Positions 33,525 to 45,416 of a stretch of DNA of 64,000 nt are shown here, in pieces. The first letter of the stretch is position 1, and every line of letters begins with the position of its first letter. Where the stretch lies: the NCBI GenBank assembly GCA_013368325.1, contig JAACJK010000165.1:62001-126000 (forward strand). The letters are read 5' to 3'. The notes beneath the pieces are model-generated. The model searched no databases, was not told the DNA's origin, and saw only the letters and a list, made by a program, of their open reading frames with translations. Made by a program: the position numbers and the translations under genes. This DNA comes from Ephemerocybe angulata (lineage: Eukaryota; Basidiomycota; Agaricomycetes; Agaricales; Psathyrellaceae).

Positions 33525-35595
33525 TCAGTGTTCACATAGAGAGATGATTGCCCCCGCAAACTGTGCCTGATGGCTAACAACGAATGATTTCCTTTCCTCC
33601 ATCAACAACCCCCTCTGTTCCTTCGCTTCATCCATGCCAATGGGAAAGCCTTCGACACCGGAGAATATCTGAACTTTCAACTCGTTCGGCAAGTTCGTGA
33701 GTGCATCCGCATTCCGACCCTGCTCCTTCAATATGAGTTCCTCCGACCACCAATCAAGCCTCTGTGGCGGAATGTCAGCTGTGCTGATAACGCTGGTGTG
33801 TGGGTCCACGAGGAAGAGCGCCAATATCTTCCTATGCCCGTGTTTGGTTGGGTCTGCGAGCTTGAAAGGCTGGACCTGATGCTGGAGAACGTTGGGGAAC
33901 GTTATGAGTCTCCCTTCCCTGGTGTCCACGCTCCCGAGGTATTGAATAGTGTCTTCCTCGTTGGAGAGCCCAAAGACTTGAGGGAGCCACTCGTGGTAGT
34001 TCTGTGGGTAATTGACATCCTCATAGTTTATACTGGGAGATTGTTGCCGGAACGAGAGGCTGGAAGGTGTGATGTTCTCGGAGGAGTAATAGTAGATGGC
34101 ACTAGCACAGATGGCCTCGTTCTACGAGCTTCAGAGTCAGTTTGAGATATTAGGAGCTATGGAAATTATCCTGCGTACCATCATCCCTTCGACATGCCAA
34201 GTCCCGCCTTCATATTCAGGCTTATCAGGAGTGAGCTCAATATTGGCGAGCTTGACGATGACCTGCAACGGCCTTTTCAAGCCCCACTCCGTCTTCAAAC
34301 AAAGCCGAGGGGGCTCAGGAAGGGGTTCAAATTCTCCGGGCTCAGGAAGGATGACCCTCCTGGTATCCTCGCACCACTCCTCGAACGCTTCAACCCGAGC
34401 ATAATAGTCTGCTTCATCCTCGTCTTCGTCCTGCTCAGGATATGTTTCAGTGTTTTCAGGATCCGGATCGTAGTGGGCCTCCCTGAACACGACGCGCCGA
34501 ACCGGGTCAGGAGAGTTGTGGTGAGGAGAGAGCGTAAGTTCCCAGAGAGGAATGGCGGCTTCGATAATGTCTTCGATGACAGTGTAAAGTTCGCGGTGGT
34601 GCTTTGGATGGAGGTTGTTGATATAAGTAACGATTCTGTAGATATGAATCGCAATTAGACTAGGATCCAAGAGGTTTCCTGTGGAGGATTGGACGGTGAC
34701 TTACTTCGGTTTCTCCCCTGAGATATCGACTTCACAAGGCAGCCACTGAAACTTATTACTATATGGAAAGTGCTCCGGTGTTTGTGGTCGCCAATGAGGC
34801 CCTGGCGGTGGTGGTGGTGGAAGTGGTGGAACAACCGTAACCTCCCCTTCTCCGCATCGACTAGCGCAATCATCGAGCGTCGTAGCCGCCGCACCTACAG
34901 GCAAGATCTTACTCGTGCCATAGATCAAAGGGAATAGGCTTGGGTGAACGAGATCGAGGACTTTACCATCCGAGCCGGGGTGCCAGTCCTTCTTGTTGTC
35001 TGGAACCTGTTCGAGAGGACGAACGCGCTCGATGAGGGAACGTCTGGTGGCCTCGGGAACCGCAAAGTCTGATTTCCAGACGTCACCGGGGTACACTTGG
35101 ATAGCCCCTCCCGGCAATTTGGCGTAGTTCTCTGCCCGATGCTGCAGCTCCTTGATGCAGTACGCAAACATTTTCTCAGTCATGTGTACTTCCGCCGGAG
35201 CGTCTTCCTTTATCGCCTCCTCCGAGGAGTCCTCCCTCCACTTTTGGATAATGCTTTCATCGTAGACCTAGAGCGCCAAGGGTCAAGCAGATCGCGCAGA
35301 TATCTCCGTGATTGCCACATACCTTCTTTGTCCACTCAGCCTTGTCCGTCACGGCGTTCATGAATCGCAGCATAGTCAACTCCCGGAGAGTGATAAGTTT
35401 CAAGCTTGACGCACGCCGTTAGACGACAACACCATAAGAATACGGCCCGTGCACTCACACTCCCCCATCGGCACCACAGTCAACAAGAGCATTCGGGAAG
35501 AGAGCCCGTCGACCCTTCTCCGATTTAGGGACCCAATCGAGTTTCTTCCCATGGCCTGGCTTTTCAGTCACTACGAGAGGGACGAGACCAGACAT
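33525..35595 (-). CDS. DUF4246 protein (copy 2 of 3)
   Basis: Five exons: 35459..35595, 35323..35404, 34705..35267, 34179..34659 and 33525..34121; 1860 nt, 619 aa, same length and splice phases as copy 1. Exons 1-3 and their introns are almost identical to copy 1 at the nucleotide level. Most differences fall in exon 4 (acidic region) and its flanking introns. HVEGMMNEAI and QHQVQPFKL are intact. The start at 35595 opens MSGLVPLVVTEKPGHGKK, conserved in all three. All splice sites are usable, so it is probably expressed. Function of the family is not established. Confidence 0.85.
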
Positions 35596-35908
35596 AGGGG
35601 GATGACACTGCTGATAACTCGGTGGGGTTGCTCAGGTTGTTTATATAGATCGAAAGCCATCAGCAGACCTCTGTAGATATCACAACTGTGGTGAAAGGGT
35701 GTGATCCAACTTCATCCAAGGGGCCGCCGAGCAGCCCGAGGGTACCAGGTCCCCGCCTATGACTCGAACATGGCAGAACAGGGCTGGTCTAGGTGAGGTT
35801 TAGGCTAAGGTCATATCAAGGATTTCGCAAAACTCGAGCTCGAAATCGGTCGCGAAATCGAGTTGAAATCAGCTCGAAAGCAGCTCGAAATCTCTACTGT
35901 GAAACAGG
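35596..35908. other. DUF4246 copy 2 promoter and copy 3 downstream spacer
   Basis: After the promoter homologous to copy 1, the segment 35828-35892 consists of degenerate AGCTCGAAA / ATCGAGTTGAAA units repeated about five times. No gene. Confidence 0.5.
35640..35647 (-). promoter_or_regulatory. TATA box of DUF4246 copy 2
   Basis: TATATAAA on the minus strand, 45 nt before the start codon. Confidence 0.6.
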
Positions 35909-37974
35909 CTAATGTTCACATAGCGAGATGATTGCCCCTGCAAACTGCGCCTGATGGCTTAGAACGAAAGATTTCCTTTCTTCCATCAACCTCTCCCTCT
36001 GCTCCTTGGCTTCATCCATGCCAATGGGAAAACCTTCGACACCGGAGAATATCTGAACTTTCAACTCGTTCGGCAAGTTCGTGAGTGCATCCGCATCCCG
36101 ACCCTGTTCCTTCGACAAGAGTTCCTCCGACCACCATTCAAGCCTCTGTGGTGGAATGTCAGCTGTGCTGATAACGCTGGTGTGTGGGTCCACGAGGAAG
36201 AGCGCCAATATCTTCCTATGCCCGGGTTTGGTTGGGTCTGCGAGCTTTAAAGGCTGGACCTGGTGCTGGAGAACGTTGGGGAACGTTATGAGTCTCCCTT
36301 CCCTGGTGTCCACGCTCCCGAGGTATTGAATAGTGTCTTCCTCGTTGGAGAGCCCAAAGACTTGAGGGAGCCACTCGTGGTAGTTCTGTGGGTAATCGAC
36401 ATCCTCATAGTTTATATTGGGAGATTGTTGCCGGAACGAGAGGCTGGAAGATGTGATGTTCTCGGAGGAGTAATAGTAGATGGCACTAGCACAGATGGCC
36501 TCGTTCTACGAGCTTCAGAGTCAGTTTGAGATATTAGGAGCTATGGAAATTATCCTGCGTACCATCATCCCTTCGACATGCCAAGTCCCGCCTTCATATT
36601 CAGGCTTATCAGGAGTAAGCTCGATATTGGCGAGCTTGACGATGACCTGCAAAGGCTTGTTCAAACCCCACTCCCTCTTCAAACGAAGCCTAAGCGGCTC
36701 ATGAAAGGGCTCAAACTCTCCGGGCTCAGGGAGGATCACCCTCCTCGTATCCTCGCACCACTCCTCGAACGCTTCAACCCGAGCATAATAGTCTGCGTCA
36801 TCCTCGTCTTCGTCCTGCTCAGGATAGGTTTCAGTGTTTTCAGGGTCTGGATCGTAGTGGGCCTCCCTGAACACGACGCGCCGAACCGGGTCAGGAGAGT
36901 TGTGGTGAGGAGAGAGCGTAAGTTCCCAGAGAGGAATGGCGGCTTCGATAATGTCCTCGATGACAGTGTAAAGTTCCCGGTGGTGCTTTGGATGGAGGTT
37001 GTTGATATAAGTAGCAATTCTGTAGATGTGAATCGCAATTAGACTAGCATCTAAGAGGTCTCCTGCGCTGGAGGATTGGAGGGGGTGACTTACTTTGGTT
37101 TCTCCCCCGAGATATCGACTTCACAAGGCAGCCACTGAAACCTGTTACTATACGGAAAGTGCTCCGGTGTTTGTGGTCGCCAATGAGGACCAGGCGGTGG
37201 CGGTGGTGGAAGTGGCGGGACAGTCGTAACCTCCCCTTCTCCGCATCGGCCGGTGCAATCGTCGAGCGTCGTAGCCGCCACACCTACAGGCAAGATCTTA
37301 CTCGTGCCATAGATCAAAGGGAATAGGCTTGGATGCACGAGATCAAGGACTTTACGATCCGAGCCGGGGTGCCAGTCCTTCTTGTTGTCTGGAATCTGTT
37401 CGAGAGGACGGACGTGCTCGATGAGTGAAAGTCTGGTGGCATCGGGGACTGCAAAGTCAGATTTCCAGACGTCACCGGGGTACACTTGGATAGCCCCTCC
37501 CGGCAATTTGGCGTAGTTCTCTGCCCGATGCTGCAGCTCCTTGATGCAGTACGCAAACATTTTCTCAGTCATATGTGCTTCCGCTGGAGCGTCTTCCTTT
37601 ATCGCCTCCTCCCTCCACTTTTGGATAATGCTTTCATCGTAGACCTAGAGCGCCAAGGGTCAAGCAGATCGCGCAGATATCTCCGTGATGCCACATACCT
37701 TCTTCGTCCACTCAGCCTTGTCCGTCACGGCGTTCATGAATCGCAGCATGGTCAACTCCCGGAGAGTGATAAGTTTCAAGCTTGACGCACGCCGTTAGAC
37801 GACAACAGCATAAAAATACGGCCCATGTACTCACACACCCCCATCGGCACCAGAGTCAACAAGAGCATTCGGGAAGAGAGCCCGTCGACCTTTCTCCGAT
37901 TTAGGGACCCAATCGAGTATCTTCCCGTGGCCTGGCTTTTCAGTCACTGTGAGAGGGAGCCTGAGACCAGACAT
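35909..37974 (-). CDS. DUF4246 protein (copy 3 of 3)
   Basis: Five exons: 37835..37974, 37699..37780, 37094..37644, 36563..37043 and 35909..36505; 1851 nt, 616 aa. It has one extra codon in exon 1 and lacks four codons in exon 3 (the S-S-E-E part of the KWREDSSEEAIKE region of the other copies). Otherwise it is collinear and intact, with HVEGMMNEAI and QHQVQPLKL kept. It is somewhat more diverged (for example MSGLRLPLTVTEKPGHGK), so the copy 1/copy 2 pair looks younger or more recently homogenised. Upstream lies the block that is also found at 33183-33304. Confidence 0.85.
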
Positions 37975-38294
37975 GGCTGGGGGATGAATGCAGTGCTGAT
38001 AACTCGGTCTCAGCTTGTTTATATAGATCCAAAGCCATCAATAGATATCACACCCGCCAGTGGGTGAATCGATGTGATCTTGACAGAAGACTACGCCGCT
38101 GCCTTCCTGAAGAGGAACAGGATCTCTATCAGCTTTCACCGTTCAAGTACTGAGGCTCGCTCGGTAAGACAGTTGCCCATGCAACATCTCAAATCCGTGT
38201 CGCCTGAGAAAGTCTAGAAACCCCGATTTCTAAATTCTGCCAAAGAGAGGAAAGATATACATTAACTATCAAGAAATAATCATCCAATCCAAAA
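37975..38294. other. Spacer between DUF4246 copy 3 and the SAPS gene
   Basis: Copy 3 promoter, the block shared with 33183-33304 (here 38076-38195) and the 3' flank of the SAPS gene. No gene. Confidence 0.5.
38018..38025 (-). promoter_or_regulatory. TATA box of DUF4246 copy 3
   Basis: TATATAAA on the minus strand, 44 nt before the start codon. Confidence 0.6.
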
Positions 38295-41200
38295 CTACAC
38301 CTTCTTCAAATTCTCCCCAATACCCCCACCCATAACCGCATCCTCCACGCTATCCAACGACACAACACTATCGTCACTCGCACTCGCATCGCCCCCATTC
38401 CTGGTCCGACTCGACGCCGGGTTAGGGGTAAACGTCCAACTATCCCCAACCGTCGGCGTCAACTCGCTACCACTATGCTCAGCACTATCGTCGTGCTCAA
38501 AGACAGACGCGCTCTGGAAGTCGCCGAAGTCGCCGAACGACTCGAACGACGCGTCGTCCATGTCCTCGGAGAGGGAAGAGGAGGAGAAGCTGAAGATGTC
38601 CGAGCCACCCACAGCTGCTGCATCGGAGAAAGGGCCAAACCCGTCGTCCTACAGGGCAACGCGGTTAGTATAGAGGAATAAGAGCAGAGGAGCTAAAATG
38701 AAACACTCACATCGTCTGGTGCATGCATTCCACTGGTTCCAGTGATTCCCATGATACGTGAAGTCGGCGGTACGAACGCATCGTCAAACCCACTCGCACT
38801 TAATGGCCTTCGTTCTGTACTCTGATGCAGTGGCGAGACAGGCGGTTCTCGCATCCCAAAATTCGACTGTGACAACCATCCCTCATCGTCATCATCATCA
38901 TCGTCCGACGAATTAAATTGGTCCGAGGAATGCATTTCCTGCTCCAAATAACGCGCAAACTGCAAGCCCACCGTCAGTCAGAACCTCGGAATATCAGACA
39001 AGAAAGCTCACATGTGATGCTCTCGTACTATCCTCATCATCGTCCTCCTCTTCCTCCTCAATCGAGCTCGGCAAAAAGTGCGCCGAATTCCTCGGAGGCT
39101 CACTCCCCGCCCTCTTAAACTCACTCTTCATCCCCCCTCTCGGTGCCCCACCCGCCCCACTCGATCCCTCCGCCGCAAGCTCATCCTCATCCACCTTCCA
39201 CTGACTCACATTCCTTGCCGCCACCACCGGCTTCCCTCCCCCAAGCAGCCTCGTATCATTCGCCTTCGTCTCAAGATAGCGCCCCGTAACGTACCGATCC
39301 CACTCCTCTTCCGGCGCGTACTGGATGATGAGCAAGCGCAGTTCCGGGGGGAAGTGTTCGAGTGCGGTTATGACATCCTCGGCGATGAGCGTGAGGTGGC
39401 CCATGTACCCGAGTCGACTCCCTTTCGTCGTTGCGGTGTCCTTGTCGTTCCGCGCTTGGCCCTCGACGATCCGGTGCATTATCTTCGCGTCGCGGAAGAG
39501 CGAGATAGCCAACTCTCGATTCCGCCCGCTGTCGACGTTCCCTGTCAAAACTTGGTGAATCAAATCGTACACCGCGCTGTGAAGGAAGTTATTCCACGGA
39601 AACTCGAAAAACAAGTCCTAGCGAAGCCAGTATCAGTAAATAGAGGAGGTTAGAAAATTGATTGGTCCTCACGAGCAAAGTTGAGAAAAGGTTCATATCC
39701 AAAAACTGCTTTTTCAACTGTTCTCCGATCGGCAACTTGACTTCAATGCTCTGATCCATCGTATGTCTTCTCCTTGAGCTCCTCCTTGACCCGATCGAGC
39801 GCGCCGATAGTCGTCGGCTCGGCCTCTCCCTCTCCATCATCGGCGTCGACGGTGAGCTACCAGTACTTTCAATACTAGCAGTGTCAGAGTTACTAAAAGG
39901 TGACGAGAGGGTAGCCGATATGGGGCTGGGCGAAGTAGGCGAGAAGATATCCATGCCATTCGGCTCGTCATACATCGCAATTTCCTCCATATCTTCGTCC
40001 TCCGAGCTCCCAGGTTCGTCCATGTCCTCGTCCGAGTCGAGCGAGGGCGAGTCCTGCGTTACAGCCCGGATGGGGAACTCCCGCGCGGGCTTGACGTCGT
40101 CCTCTTCGTCGCTCAAGTCTTCCTGTCTCGGCTCGTTCTGGTTGTTCATGGCTATAACGGCGGCGAGCTCTTCGAGGGCTGTGAGGCCGCCTTGTAGTCG
40201 GCCTTCAGAGTCGTAGAGGTGGTGGTATTCGATGGGACGGTTAAGTAGAGACATGTTCGAGCAGTGGAGGAGTTCGGCGAGGAGTTCGAGGATACGATAA
40301 CGTTCGAGGGTGAGAGGCATGATATGGCCTACAGTCGTAGATATAGGCCCTTGCTATCGAAGTTGTGAGTATTACGAATGCTTTAATCGACAAGACAACC
40401 CACCAATGAACGCGGCTCCTTCAAGAACTTATGGAACTCCCCGAGATTATCGCACATCAACTCCAGAACTGGGCCAAGATGCACAACCCCCATCCTATTC
40501 ACCATCTCCTTCATCGTCTCCTCCAGCGCGATCCGTGTATCCTCGCCCTGCGAATGCGACTGCTGTTGCACCTGAATCAACCGATTGCGGAGAGTATGGA
40601 ACAAATACGGTTCGAAATAATCCGAGTTATTCTTCCGTATGAGCTCAATCACCACCGCTATCGAGTGCACGACGCTCGAAGTCGCACTGTCCCTGTTCGG
40701 CACCGTCGGTGCACTCGCCACAGGAGGCACCGATTCCCCAGCACTCGCACCCCCCAACTCGCCCTTCTTCCCCCCGCCATTTTGATTCGTACTTGACAAT
40801 GTTGCTGTTGATGATGATGATGATGGCGCCACCACCGCCTCCTTCTCCTTGCCCTTCAACTCCGACGCCCCCGCCTCCGCAGCCTTCGCTTCGTCCGGAA
40901 GCGAATCAAAGTTGTAAAGCATAAAAGATAGAAGTTTGGTGATCGTTTCGCGTTTCGCGAGCTCCCGTGCAAAGCGATTCGAGGCGGGCCCGTTGGAATG
41001 GGCGTCGGTGATCCCAGCCGCGGGCGAGGGCGTGGCCATGGATATGATACCCTTGATGAGTTCCGTCACGATGCTATGCACCTCTGTCGTGTGCTCGGGC
41101 GATAGCAGGTCCAGCAGCTTTCCGATGAAGTTTTGAGATGAGAGCCACTGCAGAGTTAAGGCAAGTGAGTACGGAGCCCGGGTTTAGGCCCGCGCCAGGG

Positions 41201-41986
41201 TAGAAATCAGGGACGACAGGTGAAACGCACCTCAAGCACCCCACTGCCCGCTGCATGCTCGTCCAGCTGTATAATGCGCACAAGAAGATCGACAAACGGC
41301 GAGGTCTCAATGTGTTGGAGGATGCGATCGACGACGTTCGGCTGCGCCTGGATGAACGCAATCATCTGCAGTCAAGTCAACAGCACCTGGCGTCAGCATA
41401 ACCGCCCGAGCGCACAAGACTAAGACTCGCCTCCTCGGGCTTCTTCGTCAGGAACGTGGAGTTGATTTTCGAGAAATGCGAGGCCATGATCATCTGCGAC
41501 TTCATCTCCTCCGGTGGGCGGTCGAGGACGGTCTCCCAGAACGGCACGAGCAGATGGTCCGACTCCCGCATACATGTCTCGACGATGGACCATATCTCGC
41601 TGCACAGCACCTCCGTCGCAATATACGGGTATCTGAACGTTCAAAAAGGCGAGAAAATGGTGCAAAAAGCATGAGAAACGAGGCCCGAAGGCACGAAAGA
41701 TAAGAGAACCCTGCGTACTTGAATCTGCCCTTCTCGTCGCTCTCCGTCTGCCCAGTCACATAGCCCAGCAGCTTCTTCAAGACATCCTCGCGCGCAAAGT
41801 ACTCAATGAGCCGCGTGTTCTGGGACTTGCACTCCTGCAGGAGGTCGTCTTCTTCGAGCAGCGCCTCGAGCTGTACATCATCCCTGTCGAGAAGGCTGTC
41901 GATGGACGAGGCGTTGTTGAAACCAAATCTGGACTAAAAGTCAGAGACGTTGCAAGGACGCTGCGGCCGGACTACCTCCAAAACAT
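38295..41986 (-). CDS. SAPS-domain protein, regulatory subunit of Sit4/PP6-type phosphatase
   Basis: Nine exons: 41976..41986, 41719..41928, 41431..41632, 41231..41365, 40404..41147, 39673..40353, 39012..39617, 38711..38959 and 38295..38648; 3192 nt, 1063 aa. Family members (Sap155/185/190 in yeast, PP6R in animals) bind the Sit4/PP6 catalytic subunit and direct it in cell-cycle and TOR-linked signalling. The 11-nt first exon gives MFWRFGFNNASSIDSLLDRD, the classic SAPS start; LQECKSQNTRLIEYFARED, FLTKKPEEMIAFIQAQ and LAELLHCSNMSLLNRP follow. Acidic and Ser-rich insertions (about 650-800) and a poly-Asp stretch are typical of fungal members. Intron 41366..41430 uses a GC donor. Confidence 0.93.
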
Positions 41987-42223
41987 TCACTTTGGCAGTG
42001 TCGCTTGGAGTTGGTGGTAAGAGGGAGAGAGAAAGAGGTAATTAGGTCACCGGCGCCCAACCCTCAGCCGCCGCGGCGCGATCTCTCATGCCGATTTTGG
42101 CTTCGGCCCTTTTCACTGCACATTGAAATCCATGCTACATCCTTAATTAACCTAGTCTACACTGTCCATAAATCACATCCTATCCTATATACCACCCAGG
42201 CATTAGAACTAGCAGGGTTGGGG

Positions 42224-44030
42224 TCAGGAAGACTGCAGTTAAAGTAGATCGAACGAACTTACCCTAATCTGATATCCCCCGCTAGCCTTCGTCAGGTACC
42301 GCACCCATTTGATGCTCTGGTACGAAGTCTTCTCAAAGACCTTCAGGAAGCGTACGATCAGACCAGACGCAGTGAACATTAGCACCTGGAAGTCGACATC
42401 AATGGGCGGTCGTGCCCAAACCTGCCGATTCGTGACACTCGTCGTCAAAATCGCCGTCGCCGAGAAGATACACTCCTGACCGCCCTGGATTCGCGGGATC
42501 CTGGACAATGGGAGATACAGTTAGTGTCCTATCATAGAAGGGGTACAATTTGCTCACTTCCAGATCATAACGTTCTCTGATGGAGCGTATTTTGCCTTCC
42601 CAGTAGCAACTTTGCAGTCAGCCGTCGTCGTGTTGAGCGGAGTGGGTATCCGTAGCACGACGTTCGTAGCAGCGAGCTTATTGCTAAAGTTGGCTTTCAC
42701 TACCACGTCGTAGTTAACCTGCCCACTTCCGACCTCTGTCACGGTGGGTATGACGCGTAGCGGGAGCTTCACGTTCGATGTCGACCGGTACCCCATCAGC
42801 TCGAACTCGCCGTCTGGAGGGATGAAGCTGATCGTCCGTGTCGCATCAAACTCGTTCAGGCGCACACATTGGTGGAATCGGCAGTCGTCCAGCTCTACGG
42901 CATCTCCCCCGCCCCCTCCTTGCGATTTGTCGATGACGAGCTTGTCGTTCAGGCCGAACTTGCACTCGGGTGTGCCGGAGAGGTATGCCCGCATCATGAT
43001 GTGGCCGTCGACTTCCGCACGTAGGACGTTGCCTAGATAATAGTTAGGACCTGGTCTCATAACTCAATTAGACGACTAGCCTTTGGCACTCATGCTCAAG
43101 TTCACAGTCTCAATCACATCTACGAACGCCTCATTCTTCTTGTACTTGACGTCCGGCCGTCTCCAGCTGATAGCACCTGTCGCTTGGCTCGTAATCTTCG
43201 ACGATTCATCCTAGACGGTCGTCAGCCTAAACCCACTAACGCTCGTTTCATCCTGAACTCACAGCAGGGATGTTCTGGGAGACGACGCTCTCCGTCGTAA
43301 TGTAGCTCTTCAAGGTATCAATCTCGCTGTTCTGTGGGTATCCGAAATCGCAGATTTCTGAAGCGCAGGCAAACTAGTATCAGCATCGCCCCCTCTGAGG
43401 AACCAGTGGTACCAACGCACCGTCAATCAGCTCGTACACCAGCGCAAAGTTATTCTTGATAGCCTCCTCGTCGATCTTCCCAAAGTACGACTTGCAGATA
43501 TTGATAAACCGATAACAAAACTCGAACACAAGCGCTGCATTCGCATTCGTCCTGGACACATTCGGTCAGTGGTCAGCACACACTCAGCACAACAGCCAGA
43601 AAGGATCTAAACGCACTTGGTCACCGCAACAACATAAAGGTTGTTAATCCGCACATGGAAGAAACTCGTCGACCCAAGAGTAATGATAGGCGATCGCACG
43701 TCGCTGTTCGACACGACTTGTATCCGAAAGACATCCGCTATCGAGCGCCTAGTAACGCCGCCATGCAGACCGTTAGCACCGAGCCCCACTCCAGCAGAAA
43801 GGATAGACAGATGCACACTTGAAGTCCGTCCTATACAGCCTCGATATAAGGACCTAGCAGGATAAAGAAGATGTACGGTCAATCAACCGCGTTCGCCCCT
43901 TGAATTCCCCAGGAATTTCGGGCAGACAAACTTACTTCGCCTTTCTGGTTGAAGATGAAGAATGCCTGTTATTTGCGGATCCCGTAAGTATGAGTGTGAG
44001 CATATGGATAGGGGCACGTACAGACAACAT
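42224..44030 (-). CDS. APM4: AP-2 adaptor complex subunit mu
   Basis: Ten exons: 44022..44030, 43937..43966, 43819..43853, 43617..43748, 43421..43551, 43263..43357, 43081..43210, 42558..43032, 42263..42500 and 42224..42232; 1284 nt, 427 aa. The medium chain of AP-2 recognises sorting signals in clathrin endocytosis. A longin domain (MLSAFFIFNQKGEVLISRLY to about 140, with FGYPQNSEIDTLKSYITT) is followed by a mu-homology domain (AFVDVIETVNLSMSAKG, ending near IKWVRYLTKASGGYQIR). Intron 43033..43080 has a GC donor. The last exon is three codons; reading through its intron would instead end the protein at 42239 with QIRVSSFDLL. Upstream of SAPS in the same direction, 237 nt apart. Confidence 0.93.
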
Positions 44031-45416
44031 TGCGTTCAGCGCCTTGCCATTCTCTCGTGGTAGACGCGAAGCCAGACACGACCGGCAAAGTCCTGTCCAA
44101 TGCCGTTCTGTCCAATAACCGGCCGGTCGACCGAGCCGATTTGGGAATGTTGCGCGTGACTGGCGGTCACACAAAATGAGGAGAGGCGCGAGCGCCGGGG
44201 AGCATAATGGCCTGGCGTGGCCCAACTACATGATGAAGGCTGGTCGTCTGGTAAGGAGTTTGGGTGTTTTTACCCTACATAGCATGATCTGTGAGGAGCG
44301 GTTAAATTATGGTTATATTTCCCTAGATGAAGCGTAAATTAGCGGTGTGTAAAAATTCAATTCTTGCGGTCCATTAGCGCAGCATAAATGACCTTGAAGA
44401 CCCAGGAATAATTGGGGGTGGGGGCTCCAAAGCCTTCCCAATATATATTATCTCATGAAGTATAATTTCCATGCAGAAGATCACAAAGGTGGGCAAGGAG
44501 GCCACCGTCCTTCGCCCGCCCTCTGGTGTGACGCTCTGTCACGCCGCGTCGGGAGCCGGTAACCCCGCCGGATATTGGACCGGTAATTGGACATGACGGA
44601 TTGGACAGGACGTTGCCGGTCGTGAGACAACATCATCCCCCGGATGATTCGGCCTCCGGTCCGTCCGGCAGGACTTATCCGGATGAGCCGATGGAGGCCA
44701 TGTGGGATGATCGCCCGGCAGCCCTGCCGACACCAACTTGAACGAGCACCCAACGTCGTCACACCAAACCTCGCACCGTGCCAACAGGACTATTCCCTCA
44801 CGAGTCGCAGAAGACAAAGAACTGGATGCAAATTCCGGTTGTGTGTAGCTGACTCAAATAATGATTCGGGCCCCTCGTCGTCTCTTCCTGTCCTTGAGAG
44901 GTAAGCTTTGGAGACTTGGACGACCATCGTGGATCTCCCCGGGCCATCGATTTTCTTCCTAAACAAGGCAAATTTTGTGTTTGTGGGCGACCTCTGTGTG
45001 TACCTGTGGGTACGGTTGTGGGCCTTCTAATCTGGGCCGAGGGTTCTTTGCAACCTCTTATTGTGAGTGCTCCGATAATACATGATTATTACCAACGAAT
45101 GTCTAAATCTAAAGGATTACATCTAGGTTGTCGACTACAGTGTGGGCGAGTAAGTGCGTCGAATCTCGATGCATGCCCTCATTGACGCTGGATTTACGCT
45201 GAAACTGACCGACACCTTGAAGACGGATCGTCTGGTCTGTGACGGTTGAGATAATGGCCATTGTTCTTTGACTCGTCACACCTTCTATCTGTCCGATCCT
45301 GCCATGGGTTTGTCCGATATTGACGGCCACACAAAGCCCGTCCTCGCTGCCTAGCCATGTTCCCGGATTGCACGATTGCAACTTTCCACTCCTCTCCATC
45401 CCCCTCCATCATCTCT
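44031..45416. other. Region between AP-2 mu and ANK-B
   Basis: Holds the promoter of AP-2 mu, an inverted-repeat element (44077-44624), and the ANK upstream block (about 44772-45416) shared with ANK-A and ANK-C. In that block MIRAPRRLFLSLR at 44861 runs to a G|GTAAGC site at 44900; further splice-like sites lie at 44967, 45063, 45126 and 45150. These do not join the ANK-B frame cleanly. Confidence 0.5.
44077..44624. mobile_element. MITE-like inverted-repeat element (candidate)
   Basis: Arms of about 45 nt at 44077-44122 and 44580-44624 are inverted copies: both read CACGACCGGCAA, then GTCCTGTCCAAT, then TGTCCAAT and ACCGG, with few mismatches. The interior of about 460 nt has no coding frame. 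Target-site duplication not identified. Confidence 0.45.
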
